Of a stretch of DNA of 64,000 nt, positions 1-8,617 are shown in pieces. Both the position numbers and the translations under genes were made by a program. The notes below the pieces were generated by a model that ran no database searches, was not told the origin of the DNA, and saw only the letters and a program-made list of their open reading frames with translations. Source of the DNA: Burkholderiales bacterium. GTDB taxonomy: Bacteria > Pseudomonadota > Gammaproteobacteria > Burkholderiales > Burkholderiaceae_D. Position 1 is the stretch's first letter, and each line of letters begins with the position of its first letter. The stretch is from assembly GCA_947451925.1 (NCBI GenBank), contig CANGAW010000002.1, forward strand, positions 1 through 64,000, given 5' to 3'.

Positions 1-539
1 AAATCAATCCAGCCCAGTGAAACATGCTCAGCTTGCTGCACGTATCGAAGGTCGAGTGCAGTGAGTTCGGATACGCGAAGTCCGCTTGAATACAACAACT
101 CGAACATGGCGACATTACAAAGCTGAGAGGGTGTTGGCGGTGTGTCAGCTGCGAGTCCGCCGCTCATCAGGCGCATTGCATCATCAACGCCGAGTGCTTT
201 GGGCAAAGGCTTTGCGCGTTTCGGTGCTTTGACGTCGGCCACCGGATTGGCATCGCATTTTTTTTGTTCGACCAGCCATTCGAACCAGCCGCGCCAGGCC
301 GATAATTTACGTGCAATCGAACTGGCTGACAAACCCCGCCCATGCATCTGTGTGGCAAAGCGGCGAATGTCGAATTGCGTCAGTGCCGTCATTGCAACGG
401 GTTGGTGTGACTGGGCCAGCTGGCGTAAATCGCCAAGGTCGCGCCGGTAACTGTAAAGCGTATGCCCGGCGAGCTTGCGCTCAGTCTGCAATTGCTGCAG
501 ATAGCCGTCAAAATCGGCATCAACGCTATTCTTGCTCAC
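1..539 (-). CDS. xerC: Tyrosine recombinase XerC (3' end outside window)
   Basis: Site-specific recombinase that, with XerD, resolves chromosome dimers at dif. I translated the left edge by hand: a GTG start at 539 gives about 179 residues before the window ends. The N-terminal SAM-like core-binding domain is complete (ESxL-like YLQQLQTERKLAGHT, then SARSI/SASSIARKLSAWRGW). The catalytic domain begins and contains the first active-site arginine box (YSSGLRVSELTALD). The remaining catalytic residues (HxxR, Tyr) lie outside the window. It sits 11 bp downstream of the DUF484 gene, the usual xerC neighbour, so the two are probably co-transcribed. It could be XerD-like, but the DUF484 linkage favours XerC. 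Confidence 0.9.
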   Translation of the reverse strand, partial: MSKNSVDADFDGYLQQLQTERKLAGHTLYSYRRDLGDLRQLAQSHQPVAMTALTQFDIRRFATQMHGRGLSASSIARKLSAWRGWFEWLVEQKKCDANPVADVKAPKRAKPLPKALGVDDAMRLMSGGLAADTPPTPSQLCNVAMFELLYSSGLRVSELTALDLRYVQQAEHVSLGWID

Positions 540-549
540 GCAGCGCCGT

Positions 550-1218
550 TCAGCCCAGTAATCCCTGCAGTGTCGCGCTGGCAGTTTCACCAATGCGGCA
601 GAGGAAATCGGTTGCAAGTTCGCTGGAAAAACGTTGTGGATCGGGTGATCCCAGTACCAGCAGCCCGAAGCTGGCAGGCGAGGCATGCAGGCGCAAGGCA
701 ATGATGGCGACAGAGCGAATCGATGCAGCGTCTTCCAGCCACATCACACCGTGTTGGCTGGTATCGGTGCCGCAATACGGTTGCGCTAGTTTGTCGGCAA
801 ATGCGCGTACTTCACTGCCGGCATCGACACCGAACCATGCATCGGCGTAATCGGTGCTGGTATCCCACAGCCGCAGGCTCGTACTCGGAACATCAAAGGC
901 TTCGCGGATTGCTTGCAACAGCGTGTCGGGCAGGCTGAGCGGATCGCGTGCGACCAGCAAGGTCTGGACCCACTGATGAAATTTTTCAATAATCAGATCG
1001 TTTTCCCTGGCAACGCGGCTCAGGCTGGCAAGCTTCAGTTCAAGCAGTTTGATTTTTTCGCGCAAAACCTCAGCTTGTCTTTCTTGCAGCGAGATGGTGC
1101 GACCACCCAGCGGAGAGCTTAGTCTGAGACCCGTCATCAGTTCGGGATACTCGTCAAAAAAATGCGGATTATCCTCAAGATAAAGAGCGACCGAATGAGA
1201 ATCGAATTGTGCAGTCAT
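550..1218 (-). CDS. DUF484 family protein (GAF-like)
   Basis: A 222-residue cytoplasmic protein of the DUF484 family, whose function is not established. Residues about 1-80 hold the conserved N-terminal segment (VALYLEDNPHFFDEYPEL) and a predicted coiled coil (QERQAEVLREKIKLLELKL). The rest resembles a GAF-like fold. The family is nearly always encoded just upstream of xerC, as here (11-bp gap on the same strand). The ATG at 1218 is the only sensible start. It lies 270 bp downstream of the porin gene, beyond a terminator, so it probably has its own promoter. Confidence 0.88.
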   Translation of the reverse strand: MTAQFDSHSVALYLEDNPHFFDEYPELMTGLRLSSPLGGRTISLQERQAEVLREKIKLLELKLASLSRVARENDLIIEKFHQWVQTLLVARDPLSLPDTLLQAIREAFDVPSTSLRLWDTSTDYADAWFGVDAGSEVRAFADKLAQPYCGTDTSQHGVMWLEDAASIRSVAIIALRLHASPASFGLLVLGSPDPQRFSSELATDFLCRIGETASATLQGLLG

Positions 1219-1340
1219 AGTGAATTTTTTGGCTTCAATGGTGAAAACGGCATGAACTTGTAGCGTGGCGTCTCACGACGTCTGGCATTTTACATGCGTC
1301 TGCAGACGCGATGACGCGGAGAAGCAAAAGTCGTTCGAAT

Positions 1341-1370
1341 GAAAAATGGGCACCCGCAGGTGCCCAAAAG
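1341..1370 (-). terminator. Rho-independent terminator of the porin gene
   Basis: A perfect 8-bp stem (1347-1354 with 1359-1366, loop CGCA) reads on the minus strand and is followed by a T-run (complement of 1342-1346). It lies 124 bp past the porin stop, inside the 270-bp gap 1219-1489, in which I see nothing else. Confidence 0.75.
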
Positions 1371-1489
1371 ACAATCAGGAGATTAAATTCGCAGATAAAT
1401 CTGCAGGCTGAATGACAGCCTTTATTTGGCAGCCACCTTTCCCAGGAAGTGACCGCCAAATTCGGTTCAGGCTTTCAGATTCGGTGACA

Positions 1490-2581
1490 TTAAAAAATAT
1501 GACGCACACCAAAGTTGAATGCCTTGTCGCCTGAGCCTGGCTCGGAATTGTTGCCCACGGTGTAAGCCGCCAGATTTTTGTTGTCGATACGTGCCCAGGC
1601 AGCGTAAAGATTGGTGCGTTTTGAAATCGCGTAGGTATAGCCGATGCCGATTTGATTCGCATCGTTGTTGGCTGCGTTGCGATCATCCTTGCGGATATAA
1701 GAGGCGATGAAATTGTGTTTGCCGAAGGGGACGCTGGCACCGATCAGGAAATCGCGGCTTTTGGTGGAGAAGGAAGCTTCTGTCACTGTCGTGCCGAAAG
1801 GACTGTAGGTCGGCGCGAGAGGATTTAAAAATCGGAACACTGCCAAGCCTGGATATGGCGAACTTTCAGCACCTTCATTTTCGGCATAAGCGATAAAGGC
1901 TTTGGCGACCTGAAAATCCCAGGTTCCGGCAAGAATCGTATTTTTCGAATTGGCTGTATCAGCAGCATTACGTTTGTTGTGATGCGCCAGTCTGAGGGAG
2001 AACAAATCATTGGCATAGCCAATGGAGCCACTGATCAGTCGACCCTTGTCGTTGTTTCCTGTGAACTCACCAAAACCATAAGCCAGTTCTGCAGTTGCGC
2101 CGCCCATAAAGATCGGTGACGCATATTTGATGGTGTTGTTCATGCGGATGCCGGAGTTCGCCATCAGGTTGCCCGAGCTGCCGGCAAGGCCGCTGGCAAA
2201 CGGATCAGCCGCATTCAAGGTCAGAAAGTAAGGTGTGTATTGGCGGCCCAGGGTCAAAGTACCAAAATCATTTTGAAGGCCAACAAAACTTTGCCGGCCA
2301 AAGGCCAGGCCATTTTGATTGAAGCCACCGCCGTCTGCGGCAATGCCTGTTTCCAGAACAAACAGGGCTTTCATGTTGTCGCCCAGATCTTCCGTCCCTT
2401 TGAAGCCAATCCGGCTGCCGGATTGCGCACCGCTTGTCACTTTGTTGACTGAGCCGGCTGCATTGCCCTGTTCTCTGACCAAGCCCATGTCAACAATCCC
2501 GTAAACATTTACCGCAGTTTGCGCGTGGGCTGTGCCAGCAAAAGCGCCGGCAATCGCCAGCATGATTAGTGATTTTTTCAT
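1490..2581 (-). CDS. Gram-negative trimeric porin
   Basis: Outer-membrane general porin of the betaproteobacterial Omp family (Porin_4). A signal peptide (MKKSLIMLAIAGAFAGTAHA, cleavage after AHA) precedes repeated amphipathic beta strands. The motifs VNVYGIVDMG near the N-terminus and SRIGFKGTEDLGDNMKALFVLE are typical. The chain ends in GVRHIF with the C-terminal phenylalanine needed for BAM-dependent assembly. An upstream in-frame ATG at 2590 exists, but GAGGA sits 8 nt before the ATG at 2581, so I chose 2581 (363 residues). It is transcribed alone, with a terminator downstream. Substrate preference cannot be read from the sequence. Confidence 0.93.
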   Translation of the reverse strand: MKKSLIMLAIAGAFAGTAHAQTAVNVYGIVDMGLVREQGNAAGSVNKVTSGAQSGSRIGFKGTEDLGDNMKALFVLETGIAADGGGFNQNGLAFGRQSFVGLQNDFGTLTLGRQYTPYFLTLNAADPFASGLAGSSGNLMANSGIRMNNTIKYASPIFMGGATAELAYGFGEFTGNNDKGRLISGSIGYANDLFSLRLAHHNKRNAADTANSKNTILAGTWDFQVAKAFIAYAENEGAESSPYPGLAVFRFLNPLAPTYSPFGTTVTEASFSTKSRDFLIGASVPFGKHNFIASYIRKDDRNAANNDANQIGIGYTYAISKRTNLYAAWARIDNKNLAAYTVGNNSEPGSGDKAFNFGVRHIF

Positions 2582-2834
2582 TGTTTCCATCCTCAGATTG
2601 AAGTTTTAGTAAAAATCCGCGCAAGTCGGATTGATCAACATTAATTTCTGAAATGGAAATTGCTGGAAGATCGGCTGTCCTTTTGATAACTCCTTGGACA
2701 AAATCCGAAGTCCTTTGCACTGCTGTTGTTTTATTTGCACGAATTGCCGTTGACGCAACGTATTGAGAAAGGGCACAGTTAAGTTCTTATTTTGATAATT
2801 TATTCGCGACAAAAAGCCTTTCGCTGATCGAAAT

Positions 2835-2876
2835 CTGTTGCGTGGTCGCGCCAGTCCTGGCGTGACCACGCAACAG
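2835..2876. repeat. 19-bp near-perfect inverted repeat in the porin/Sel1 intergenic region
   Basis: Left arm 2835-2853, loop GTCC 2854-2857, right arm 2858-2876. One position is a G/T mismatch, which would be a G-U wobble in RNA. It lies about 50 bp before the Sel1-repeat gene in the 338-bp divergent gap 2591-2928. Neither strand has a following T-run, so it is not a standard terminator. It could be a protein-binding site or a stable RNA hairpin. I see no other recognisable element in this gap. Confidence 0.6.
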
Positions 2877-2928
2877 ACTCACAGGATCAGGATGTGGCCG
2901 CTTCGCGTGAATCGCTAGGTCTGGCTAA

Positions 2929-4479
2929 ATGGCAAATCGTGATGAATTACTGATCATTCGGGCCGCGCGTACCGGTCAGGCTGCTGCCCAACTGGCGCTC
3001 GGCAAGCGCTACTTGTTTGGCGGCGGTGGACTGCCGCGCAGTCTGGGTACGGCCTTGCATTGGCTGGAGCGTGCGGCCGAACAAAATCAGGAAGATGCCT
3101 GGTTGTTAATCGGGTCTCATATTCCACTTGATGTAGCACGGCATTCCTCAGATCCGCGTCGTGTGGCTTTATGGTACGAGCGTGCCTTCGAGGCAGGTGT
3201 AGCCAAGGCAGGTCTGGTGCTGGCTTTGCTGGTGTTTGCAAGCTGGGCGCAAGCTGACAATTCCTTGCGCCAGAAAGCCATGCGGGCTTTACAGAAAGCC
3301 GCCGAATCCGGGTTGCCGGATGCGCAGTGGTTGCTGGCTCAGCAATTAGGCATTCATGAAATGGTGACTGTACCGCAGGCCAGATTGCAGCCCAATGCAC
3401 TGGCTCACCGCAAAGTGGCGCTTGAGTGGGCGTCACGGGCAGCCCGGGGTGGCGTGATCGAGGCGCAGCGCGCGGTGACCAACTATGCATGGTCAAATCA
3501 GGATTACACGAAGTATCTTTTCTGGGCTTTGCCGATGGCGCATGAAATTGAGCGCCGAAGCCATGGTGCCCAAGGACGAAGCCATGCCTATTCTCTGCAA
3601 GACCTCGACATTCTTTCGCGCTGCGCGCAGGCCTTATTGTTGACCGCTGACCCGAGCAGCCATTTAATTGAACGTTATTTGAAACTTGCCGCAGAAGGGG
3701 GCGATAGTGGCGCGCAGATTTCGCTGGGCTTATGGATTGCGCGCATGGATGCCGACGGCGGTCGGGTCAATGCAATCCCAGGCGTTGCGCATTACAAAAG
3801 GGCGATTCGCTGGCTTTCCATGGCCGGCGAGCAAGGAGTGGCGGCGGCCTGGTATGCAATGTCGCGCATTTACCTGAAACCGGAATTTTCCCGCCGCAGC
3901 ATCAGCGAAGCAAGGCGGCATCTGGAGATGGCTGCTGCTGCCGGCCACGTCAAAGCGCAACTCGATATGGGATTGACTGCCTGGCGCTGTCGTCGGCTCG
4001 ATCCGCGATCGGATATCAAGGCGGTGTATTGGTTGCAAAAAGCATTCGGACAGGGCAATCAGGAAGCGGGTCTGTTGCTGGAAAAAATTGCGCCGCAGGT
4101 CAATACCGCTGAATGGGCGCATGCAGCCCGCTTATTTTTTACCCGCGACATGAGCAATCAATATCCGTTTCTCGCAGCCCGTGTTGAACTGGGCTACTGG
4201 TTTGGTTTGTCGCGTGCAGAATCCTTGTTACTGGATGTCGAGACTGCCGATCATGGGCATTGTCTGGAAATCGATATCCGGGCTGAACATCCGCGCAGCC
4301 GCCGCCGTCTGATTCAGATAAAAACGGGTGAGCAGCGTCAGGCGCTGGATCGTTTGAACCGCTTAACCGAATCTGTCGAGGCGGGGACAAATGCGCCCGA
4401 AGGCAATTACCGGCAACGCCTGTATCGCTTTCGCAATCTGTTGAGCAAGCGCCGCAGTCAGGCCAGAAAAACTGCCTGA
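2929..4479 (+). CDS. Sel1-repeat (TPR-like) protein
   Basis: A 516-residue protein built of Sel1/TPR-like helical repeats, for example AAQLALGKRYLFGGGGLPRS, AAESGLPDAQWLLAQ, AAEGGDSGAQISLGLW, AGEQGVAAAWYAMSRIYL and AAAAGHVKAQLDMG. These repeats mediate protein-protein contacts. There is no clear signal peptide or membrane segment, so it is probably cytoplasmic. The C-terminal 120 residues (from about HAARLFFTRDM) lack obvious repeats and end in a basic tail. The start has no good ribosome site. It converges on dapF, so it is a single-gene unit. The specific role is unknown. Confidence 0.82.
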   Translation: MANRDELLIIRAARTGQAAAQLALGKRYLFGGGGLPRSLGTALHWLERAAEQNQEDAWLLIGSHIPLDVARHSSDPRRVALWYERAFEAGVAKAGLVLALLVFASWAQADNSLRQKAMRALQKAAESGLPDAQWLLAQQLGIHEMVTVPQARLQPNALAHRKVALEWASRAARGGVIEAQRAVTNYAWSNQDYTKYLFWALPMAHEIERRSHGAQGRSHAYSLQDLDILSRCAQALLLTADPSSHLIERYLKLAAEGGDSGAQISLGLWIARMDADGGRVNAIPGVAHYKRAIRWLSMAGEQGVAAAWYAMSRIYLKPEFSRRSISEARRHLEMAAAAGHVKAQLDMGLTAWRCRRLDPRSDIKAVYWLQKAFGQGNQEAGLLLEKIAPQVNTAEWAHAARLFFTRDMSNQYPFLAARVELGYWFGLSRAESLLLDVETADHGHCLEIDIRAEHPRSRRRLIQIKTGEQRQALDRLNRLTESVEAGTNAPEGNYRQRLYRFRNLLSKRRSQARKTA

Positions 4480-4498
4480 ACTTCGGCTTTTTTGCTTC

Positions 4499-5350
4499 TC
4501 AGATATCGATACTGCCTTCGAACACATTCACTGCCGGCCCGGTCAGCATCACCGAACTTGTGCCGCCAGCCCAGGCGATCGACAACTCGCCACCACGGGT
4601 AGCAACGCTAACCGGCGAATCGAGCAGGCCCAGATTGATGCCGGCCACTACCGCAGCACAGGCGCCCGTGCCGCAAGCCAGTGTTTCGCCTGCGCCCCGT
4701 TCATAAACCCGCAAGCGAATATGATGCCGGTCAACGATCTGCATGAAGCCCGCATTGACCCGACGCGGAAAGCACGGGTGATGTTCAATCGCAGGCCCGT
4801 CTTGCGCAACCGGTGCCGTGTCGGCATCAGCCACAATTTGCACGGCATGCGGATTGCCCATCGAGAGCACGACAACCGGCACCGTTTTGTCATGCACAGC
4901 AAGCGGCCACAGCAAGGCTTGATGGTCTTGGCTCGCCACCAATGCTTTAGGATCAAACGGCACTAACGCTGGTTCCATCACTGGCGCACCCATGTCGACC
5001 GTAATGCGGCCATCTTCTTCCAGTCGCGGTGCTATCACGCCTGCCATGGTTTGCACGCGAATCTGGCGCAAGCTGGTTAATCCCTGATCGATCACGAATT
5101 TGACAAAGGCGCGCGCGCCATTGCCACATTGCTCGACTTCACCGCCATCGGCATTGAAAATCCGGTAGCGGAAATCAACTGCATCGGAAGCCGGTTTTTC
5201 GACTACCAGTATCTGGTCGGCACCAATACCGAAACGGCGATCGGCAAGCTGGCGCCACTGTTCGGGCGTGAAGTTAATGTTTTGGTTAATCGCATCAATG
5301 ACAATGAAGTCATTGCCAGCGCCATGCATTTTTGTAAATTTGAGTTTCAT
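4499..5350 (-). CDS. dapF: Diaminopimelate epimerase
   Basis: Converts LL- to meso-diaminopimelate for lysine and peptidoglycan synthesis in the cytoplasm. At 283 residues it has the usual length. Both catalytic cysteines are present: C75 in EQCGNGAR and C226 in LACGTGAC. The N-terminal MHGAGNDF and RRFGIGADQ motifs are also intact. It lies 33 bp downstream of the two acyltransferase genes on the same strand, forming a cell-envelope operon (acyltransferase, acyltransferase, dapF), a common arrangement in Burkholderiales. Confidence 0.97.
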   Translation of the reverse strand: MKLKFTKMHGAGNDFIVIDAINQNINFTPEQWRQLADRRFGIGADQILVVEKPASDAVDFRYRIFNADGGEVEQCGNGARAFVKFVIDQGLTSLRQIRVQTMAGVIAPRLEEDGRITVDMGAPVMEPALVPFDPKALVASQDHQALLWPLAVHDKTVPVVVLSMGNPHAVQIVADADTAPVAQDGPAIEHHPCFPRRVNAGFMQIVDRHHIRLRVYERGAGETLACGTGACAAVVAGINLGLLDSPVSVATRGGELSIAWAGGTSSVMLTGPAVNVFEGSIDI

Positions 5351-5383
5351 AGGAAATGATCCAGGTAGCAGGCTGCGTTGCTG

Positions 5384-6268
5384 TCAGGGTTTGGCGGCAT
5401 AGTAAACACTTGGCATGCCAGCCGGTCGCGTCTTGAATCGTTTGTGCGACCAAAAATATTCGGCCGGTGCTTCCAGTATCCGCGCTTCAATAAAGGCATT
5501 CATGCGCCTGGTGGCAGCGTCGATATCGTGGCCGGGATAATCTTCCCACGCCGGATAAAAAGTGACTTTCCATCCCTGATAATTGGGTAAAAAACGGGTG
5601 ACGACCGGAATCACCTGACCCTCTGTTGCGGCGCTCAGTCTTGCCGGCGCCGTCAGCGTTGCGGCCGGAATGCCGAAAAACGGAACGAAGATGGATTCGC
5701 GCGGGCCAAAGTCCATATCCGGCAACATCAGGAAAGGCCGTCCGCTTTTCATTGCGCGGATGATGGGTTTAACGCCGGCATCGCGTGCCATCAAATTGCG
5801 TTCGTCGGGCGTGAAGCGCAGTCGGCCACGACGCAGGGCCTCATCAAATATTTTATTGCGCTGGCGGGTATAGATCGAGCAGGCCGGGCCGGCCATGGTG
5901 ATGGCGACGCCAGCGACTTCCAGGCAGACAAAGTGCGGGCACAAAAATATCGTGGGCCGCTTCGCAAGGTCGGCGGCAGGCACCGCACCTTCGATGTGAA
6001 TCAGCTTTGTCAGGCGGGCCGGTGATGCCCACCACAAGATGCCGCGTTCGAGAATGCTGCGCGCATAGCCCTGAAAATGGGCGCGGGCAATTTGCCGGCG
6101 CTCGGCGTTCGTCAGTTGCGGCATGCAGAGTTGAAGGTTGGTCAGCGTAATGTGGCGGCGCTTGGCCATCAATACAAACAGCAGCGAGCCTATGGCTTTG
6201 CCTAGGCGCCCGACAACAGGCAGCGGCAGCCAGTGCAGTATCCACATCAACAGCAAAATGATTCTCAT
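5384..6268 (-). CDS. Lipid A / lysophospholipid acyltransferase (LpxL/HtrB family), second copy
   Basis: A 294-residue inner-membrane acyltransferase of the LpxL/LpxM (HtrB) family. An N-terminal hydrophobic segment (MRIILLLMWILHWLPLPVVGRL) is followed by the HX4E catalytic motif (HFVCLE) and the conserved downstream block PFLMLPDMDFGPRESIFVPFFG. These enzymes add secondary acyl chains to lipid A precursors. It overlaps the upstream paralogue by 4 bp (ATGA), which indicates translational coupling. Which paralogue adds which chain cannot be told from sequence. Ornithine-lipid type acylation is the less likely alternative. Confidence 0.88.
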   Translation of the reverse strand: MRIILLLMWILHWLPLPVVGRLGKAIGSLLFVLMAKRRHITLTNLQLCMPQLTNAERRQIARAHFQGYARSILERGILWWASPARLTKLIHIEGAVPAADLAKRPTIFLCPHFVCLEVAGVAITMAGPACSIYTRQRNKIFDEALRRGRLRFTPDERNLMARDAGVKPIIRAMKSGRPFLMLPDMDFGPRESIFVPFFGIPAATLTAPARLSAATEGQVIPVVTRFLPNYQGWKVTFYPAWEDYPGHDIDAATRRMNAFIEARILEAPAEYFWSHKRFKTRPAGMPSVYYAAKP

Positions 6269-7113
6269 CGTGCTGCCTCCATGGTGCTGGCTGCCGGTGG
6301 CTTACCTTTGTAGCGGTTGTAGCTCCAAAAATATTGCGCAGGACATTGTGCAATGAGTCGCTCCATCGCCGCATTGATGGCGCGCGCCTGCTGCACCGGG
6401 CTGCCTTCAAGTATTTGGTCGAAGGCAACGAAATGAATCGCGAAACCGGCGCCGCCCGGCAGTCGTTCGGCGAAAGACAGAACCAGTTGCGCGCCGCTCA
6501 TTTGTTGCAGTTTGGCCGGCAATGTCATGGTGTAAGCGGGCCGCCCGAAAAAATCGGCCCATACGCCTTCGCCTTGCTGCGGCACCTGATCCGGCAGCAG
6601 TCCGATTGCGCCACCCTTGCGCAATGCTTTGAGCAAAGTGCGCACGCCGCCCAGATTGGCAGGCGCCAAAATCAGTTGGTCGCGGGCGCGGGCTTGCTCA
6701 ACAATCGGTTTTAATGCCGCTTTTTGTGGGGGACGATACAACGCGGTCAGCGTAGTGCGGCTGGCGATGGCTTGGGCAATAATTTCAAAGCAGCCTAAAT
6801 GGGGCGTCAAAAAAATCACTCCCCGTCCGGAATCGAGCGCAGCTTGTGCCACTGACCAGTCAACGATCGTCGCTTTGCCCAATACGCGCCGGGGTTTGGC
6901 GCACAAAACAAAGGGAAGTTCGAATACATTTTTGCCCGCTTCGGCGACTGCTTTGGGCAGCAAATGCAGATAACCGGCACGTGCCAGATTTTCCCGCAAA
7001 CGTTGCCGGTAAGACGGCGCAAGCGCGTACACCGCCCAGCCCATGAGCACGCCGGCAGCATGCAGCACAGAGAGAGGGAATATAGATAAAAACTGAAAGA
7101 AACGCAGCAGCAT
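6265..7113 (-). CDS. Lipid A / lysophospholipid acyltransferase (LpxL/HtrB family), first copy
   Basis: A 282-residue paralogue of the next gene. It has an N-terminal membrane anchor (FLSIFPLSVLHAAGVLMGWAVYAL), the HX4E motif HLGCFE and the block AIGLLPDQVPQQGEGVWADFFG, which matches the DxxP/FFG signature of lipid A acyltransferases. It is first gene of the acyltransferase-acyltransferase-dapF unit. It is divergent from metK, with the shared 176-bp gap 7114-7289 holding the promoters. The tandem pair suggests hexa-acylation steps, but substrate specificity is inferred only from the family. Confidence 0.88.
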   Translation of the reverse strand: MLLRFFQFLSIFPLSVLHAAGVLMGWAVYALAPSYRQRLRENLARAGYLHLLPKAVAEAGKNVFELPFVLCAKPRRVLGKATIVDWSVAQAALDSGRGVIFLTPHLGCFEIIAQAIASRTTLTALYRPPQKAALKPIVEQARARDQLILAPANLGGVRTLLKALRKGGAIGLLPDQVPQQGEGVWADFFGRPAYTMTLPAKLQQMSGAQLVLSFAERLPGGAGFAIHFVAFDQILEGSPVQQARAINAAMERLIAQCPAQYFWSYNRYKGKPPAASTMEAAR

Positions 7114-7188
7114 GCAGGGTGGCTAAGGTCGGGTTTTGCTACATGTTGGCAAGACGCGTAAAATACCACGAAAGGTTTTCCCGCCGAG

Positions 7189-7217
7189 TTAACAGACAAC
7201 TTGCGAGGCGGTATACA
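7189..7217 (+). promoter_or_regulatory. Sigma-70 type promoter for metK
   Basis: TTAACA at 7189-7194 and TATACA at 7212-7217 are separated by exactly 17 bp. The predicted transcript starts about 65 nt before the metK ATG. The leader contains a small GTCGC/GCGAC stem (about 7232-7260) but matches no SAM riboswitch class that I know. Confidence 0.55.
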
Positions 7218-7289
7218 AATTTCGCTAAAGCGTCGCAGGCTCACATTAGTTGACCGCGACATTACGTCAAACTACTGAAAGGAGCTTGC

Positions 7290-8453
7290 ATGTCAAATGA
7301 ATATCTCTTCACTTCGGAGTCCGTCTCCGAAGGCCATCCCGACAAAGTCGCCGACCAGATTTCCGACGCCATCCTCGACGCCATTCTCGAACAAGACCCG
7401 CGTGCCCGCGTTGCTGCCGAAACCTTGTGCAATACCGGTTTAGTCGTGCTGGCTGGTGAAATTACCACCACCGCCAATGTCGACTACATCCGCGTTGCGC
7501 GCGACACCATCAAGCGCATCGGCTACGACAATACTGAATACGGCATCGACTACAAAGGTTGCGCCGTCATGGTCTGCTACGACAAGCAGTCGCCTGACAT
7601 TGCACAAGGGGTGGACGAAGGCGCCGGGCTGGACCTCGACCAGGGTGCCGGTGACCAGGGATTGATGTTTGGCTATGCCTGTGACGAGACGCCTGAGCTG
7701 ATGCCGGCAGCCATTTACTATGCGCACCGTATCGTTGAGCGTCAGTCGCAAATGCGCAAAGACGGCCGCTTGCCGTGGCTGCGTCCGGATGCCAAATCGC
7801 AAGTCACGCTGAAGTATGTCAACGGCCGTCCTGTGGCCATCGACACCATCGTGTTGTCGACCCAGCATGCGCCCGAGATGGAGCACAAGCAGATCGAAGA
7901 AGCGGCGATTGAATCCATCATCAAGCCTGTGGTGCCGAAAGAATGGCTAGCCAACACCCGCTATCTGATTAATCCGACCGGTCGTTTCGTCATCGGCGGC
8001 CCGCAAGGCGATTGCGGCCTTACCGGTCGCAAAATCATTGTCGATACCTACGGCGGTGCGGCGCCCCATGGCGGCGGTGCATTCTCCGGCAAAGACCCAA
8101 GCAAGGTGGATCGTTCTGCTGCCTATGCCGGTCGTTACGTGGCTAAAAACATTGTCGCCGCCGGTCTGGCCGAGCGTTGCCAGATCCAGATTTCCTATGC
8201 TATCGGTATTGCCAAGCCGACCTCGGTGATGGTCACCACTTTTGGCACCGGAAAAATCAGCGATGCAGCGATTGCTGATTTGGTGCGCGAGCATTTTGAC
8301 TTGCGACCAAAAGGCATTGTGCAAATGCTCGATTTGCTGCGGCCAATTTATCAAAAAACCGCAGCCTATGGTCACTTCGGTCGTGAAGAGCCCGAGTTCA
8401 GCTGGGAGCGCACGGACAAGGCGGCGGCACTGAAGGCTTCTGCCGGACTGTAA
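7290..8453 (+). CDS. metK: S-adenosylmethionine synthetase
   Basis: Makes S-adenosylmethionine from methionine and ATP in the cytoplasm, the entry to the methyl cycle. At 387 residues it is the standard length. Signature segments are intact: [18 protein letters not shown] at the N-terminus, the [12 protein letters not shown] hexapeptide region, and [21 protein letters not shown] in the centre. A strong AAAGGAG lies 7 nt before the ATG. It is followed by a terminator at 8475-8513 and, after the protease and rhombosortase genes, by ahcY and metF, so methyl-cycle genes are clustered but not in one operon. Confidence 0.98.
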   Translation: MSNEYLFTSESVSEGHPDKVADQISDAILDAILEQDPRARVAAETLCNTGLVVLAGEITTTANVDYIRVARDTIKRIGYDNTEYGIDYKGCAVMVCYDKQSPDIAQGVDEGAGLDLDQGAGDQGLMFGYACDETPELMPAAIYYAHRIVERQSQMRKDGRLPWLRPDAKSQVTLKYVNGRPVAIDTIVLSTQHAPEMEHKQIEEAAIESIIKPVVPKEWLANTRYLINPTGRFVIGGPQGDCGLTGRKIIVDTYGGAAPHGGGAFSGKDPSKVDRSAAYAGRYVAKNIVAAGLAERCQIQISYAIGIAKPTSVMVTTFGTGKISDAAIADLVREHFDLRPKGIVQMLDLLRPIYQKTAAYGHFGREEPEFSWERTDKAAALKASAGL

Positions 8454-8474
8454 TACTTTACTGAGTCGGCTCCG

Positions 8475-8513
8475 CGGGCAAGGTCGCAGCATCGTCTGCA
8501 CCTTGCCCGTTTT
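8475..8513 (+). terminator. Rho-independent terminator after metK
   Basis: Stem CGGGCAAGGT (8475-8484) pairs with ACCTTGCCCG (8500-8509). A further GCAG/CTGC pairing lies inside, and TTTT follows. It separates metK from the protease gene. Confidence 0.7.
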
Positions 8514-8617
8514 CAATTGCGGGAATTGGCGCAGTTTTTCCCTTCATTGTCGGGCCGTAAAAAACTTGCTCGCTGCTACGCTTGTTCGCATCAAAATCGT
8601 CGCAGTGGAAAATTGTC

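Noticed and set aside
7218..7289. SAM riboswitch in front of metK
   Set aside because: I compared the leader with the SAM-I, SAM-II and SAM/SAH patterns I remember and found no matching core; kept only as a low-interest finding.
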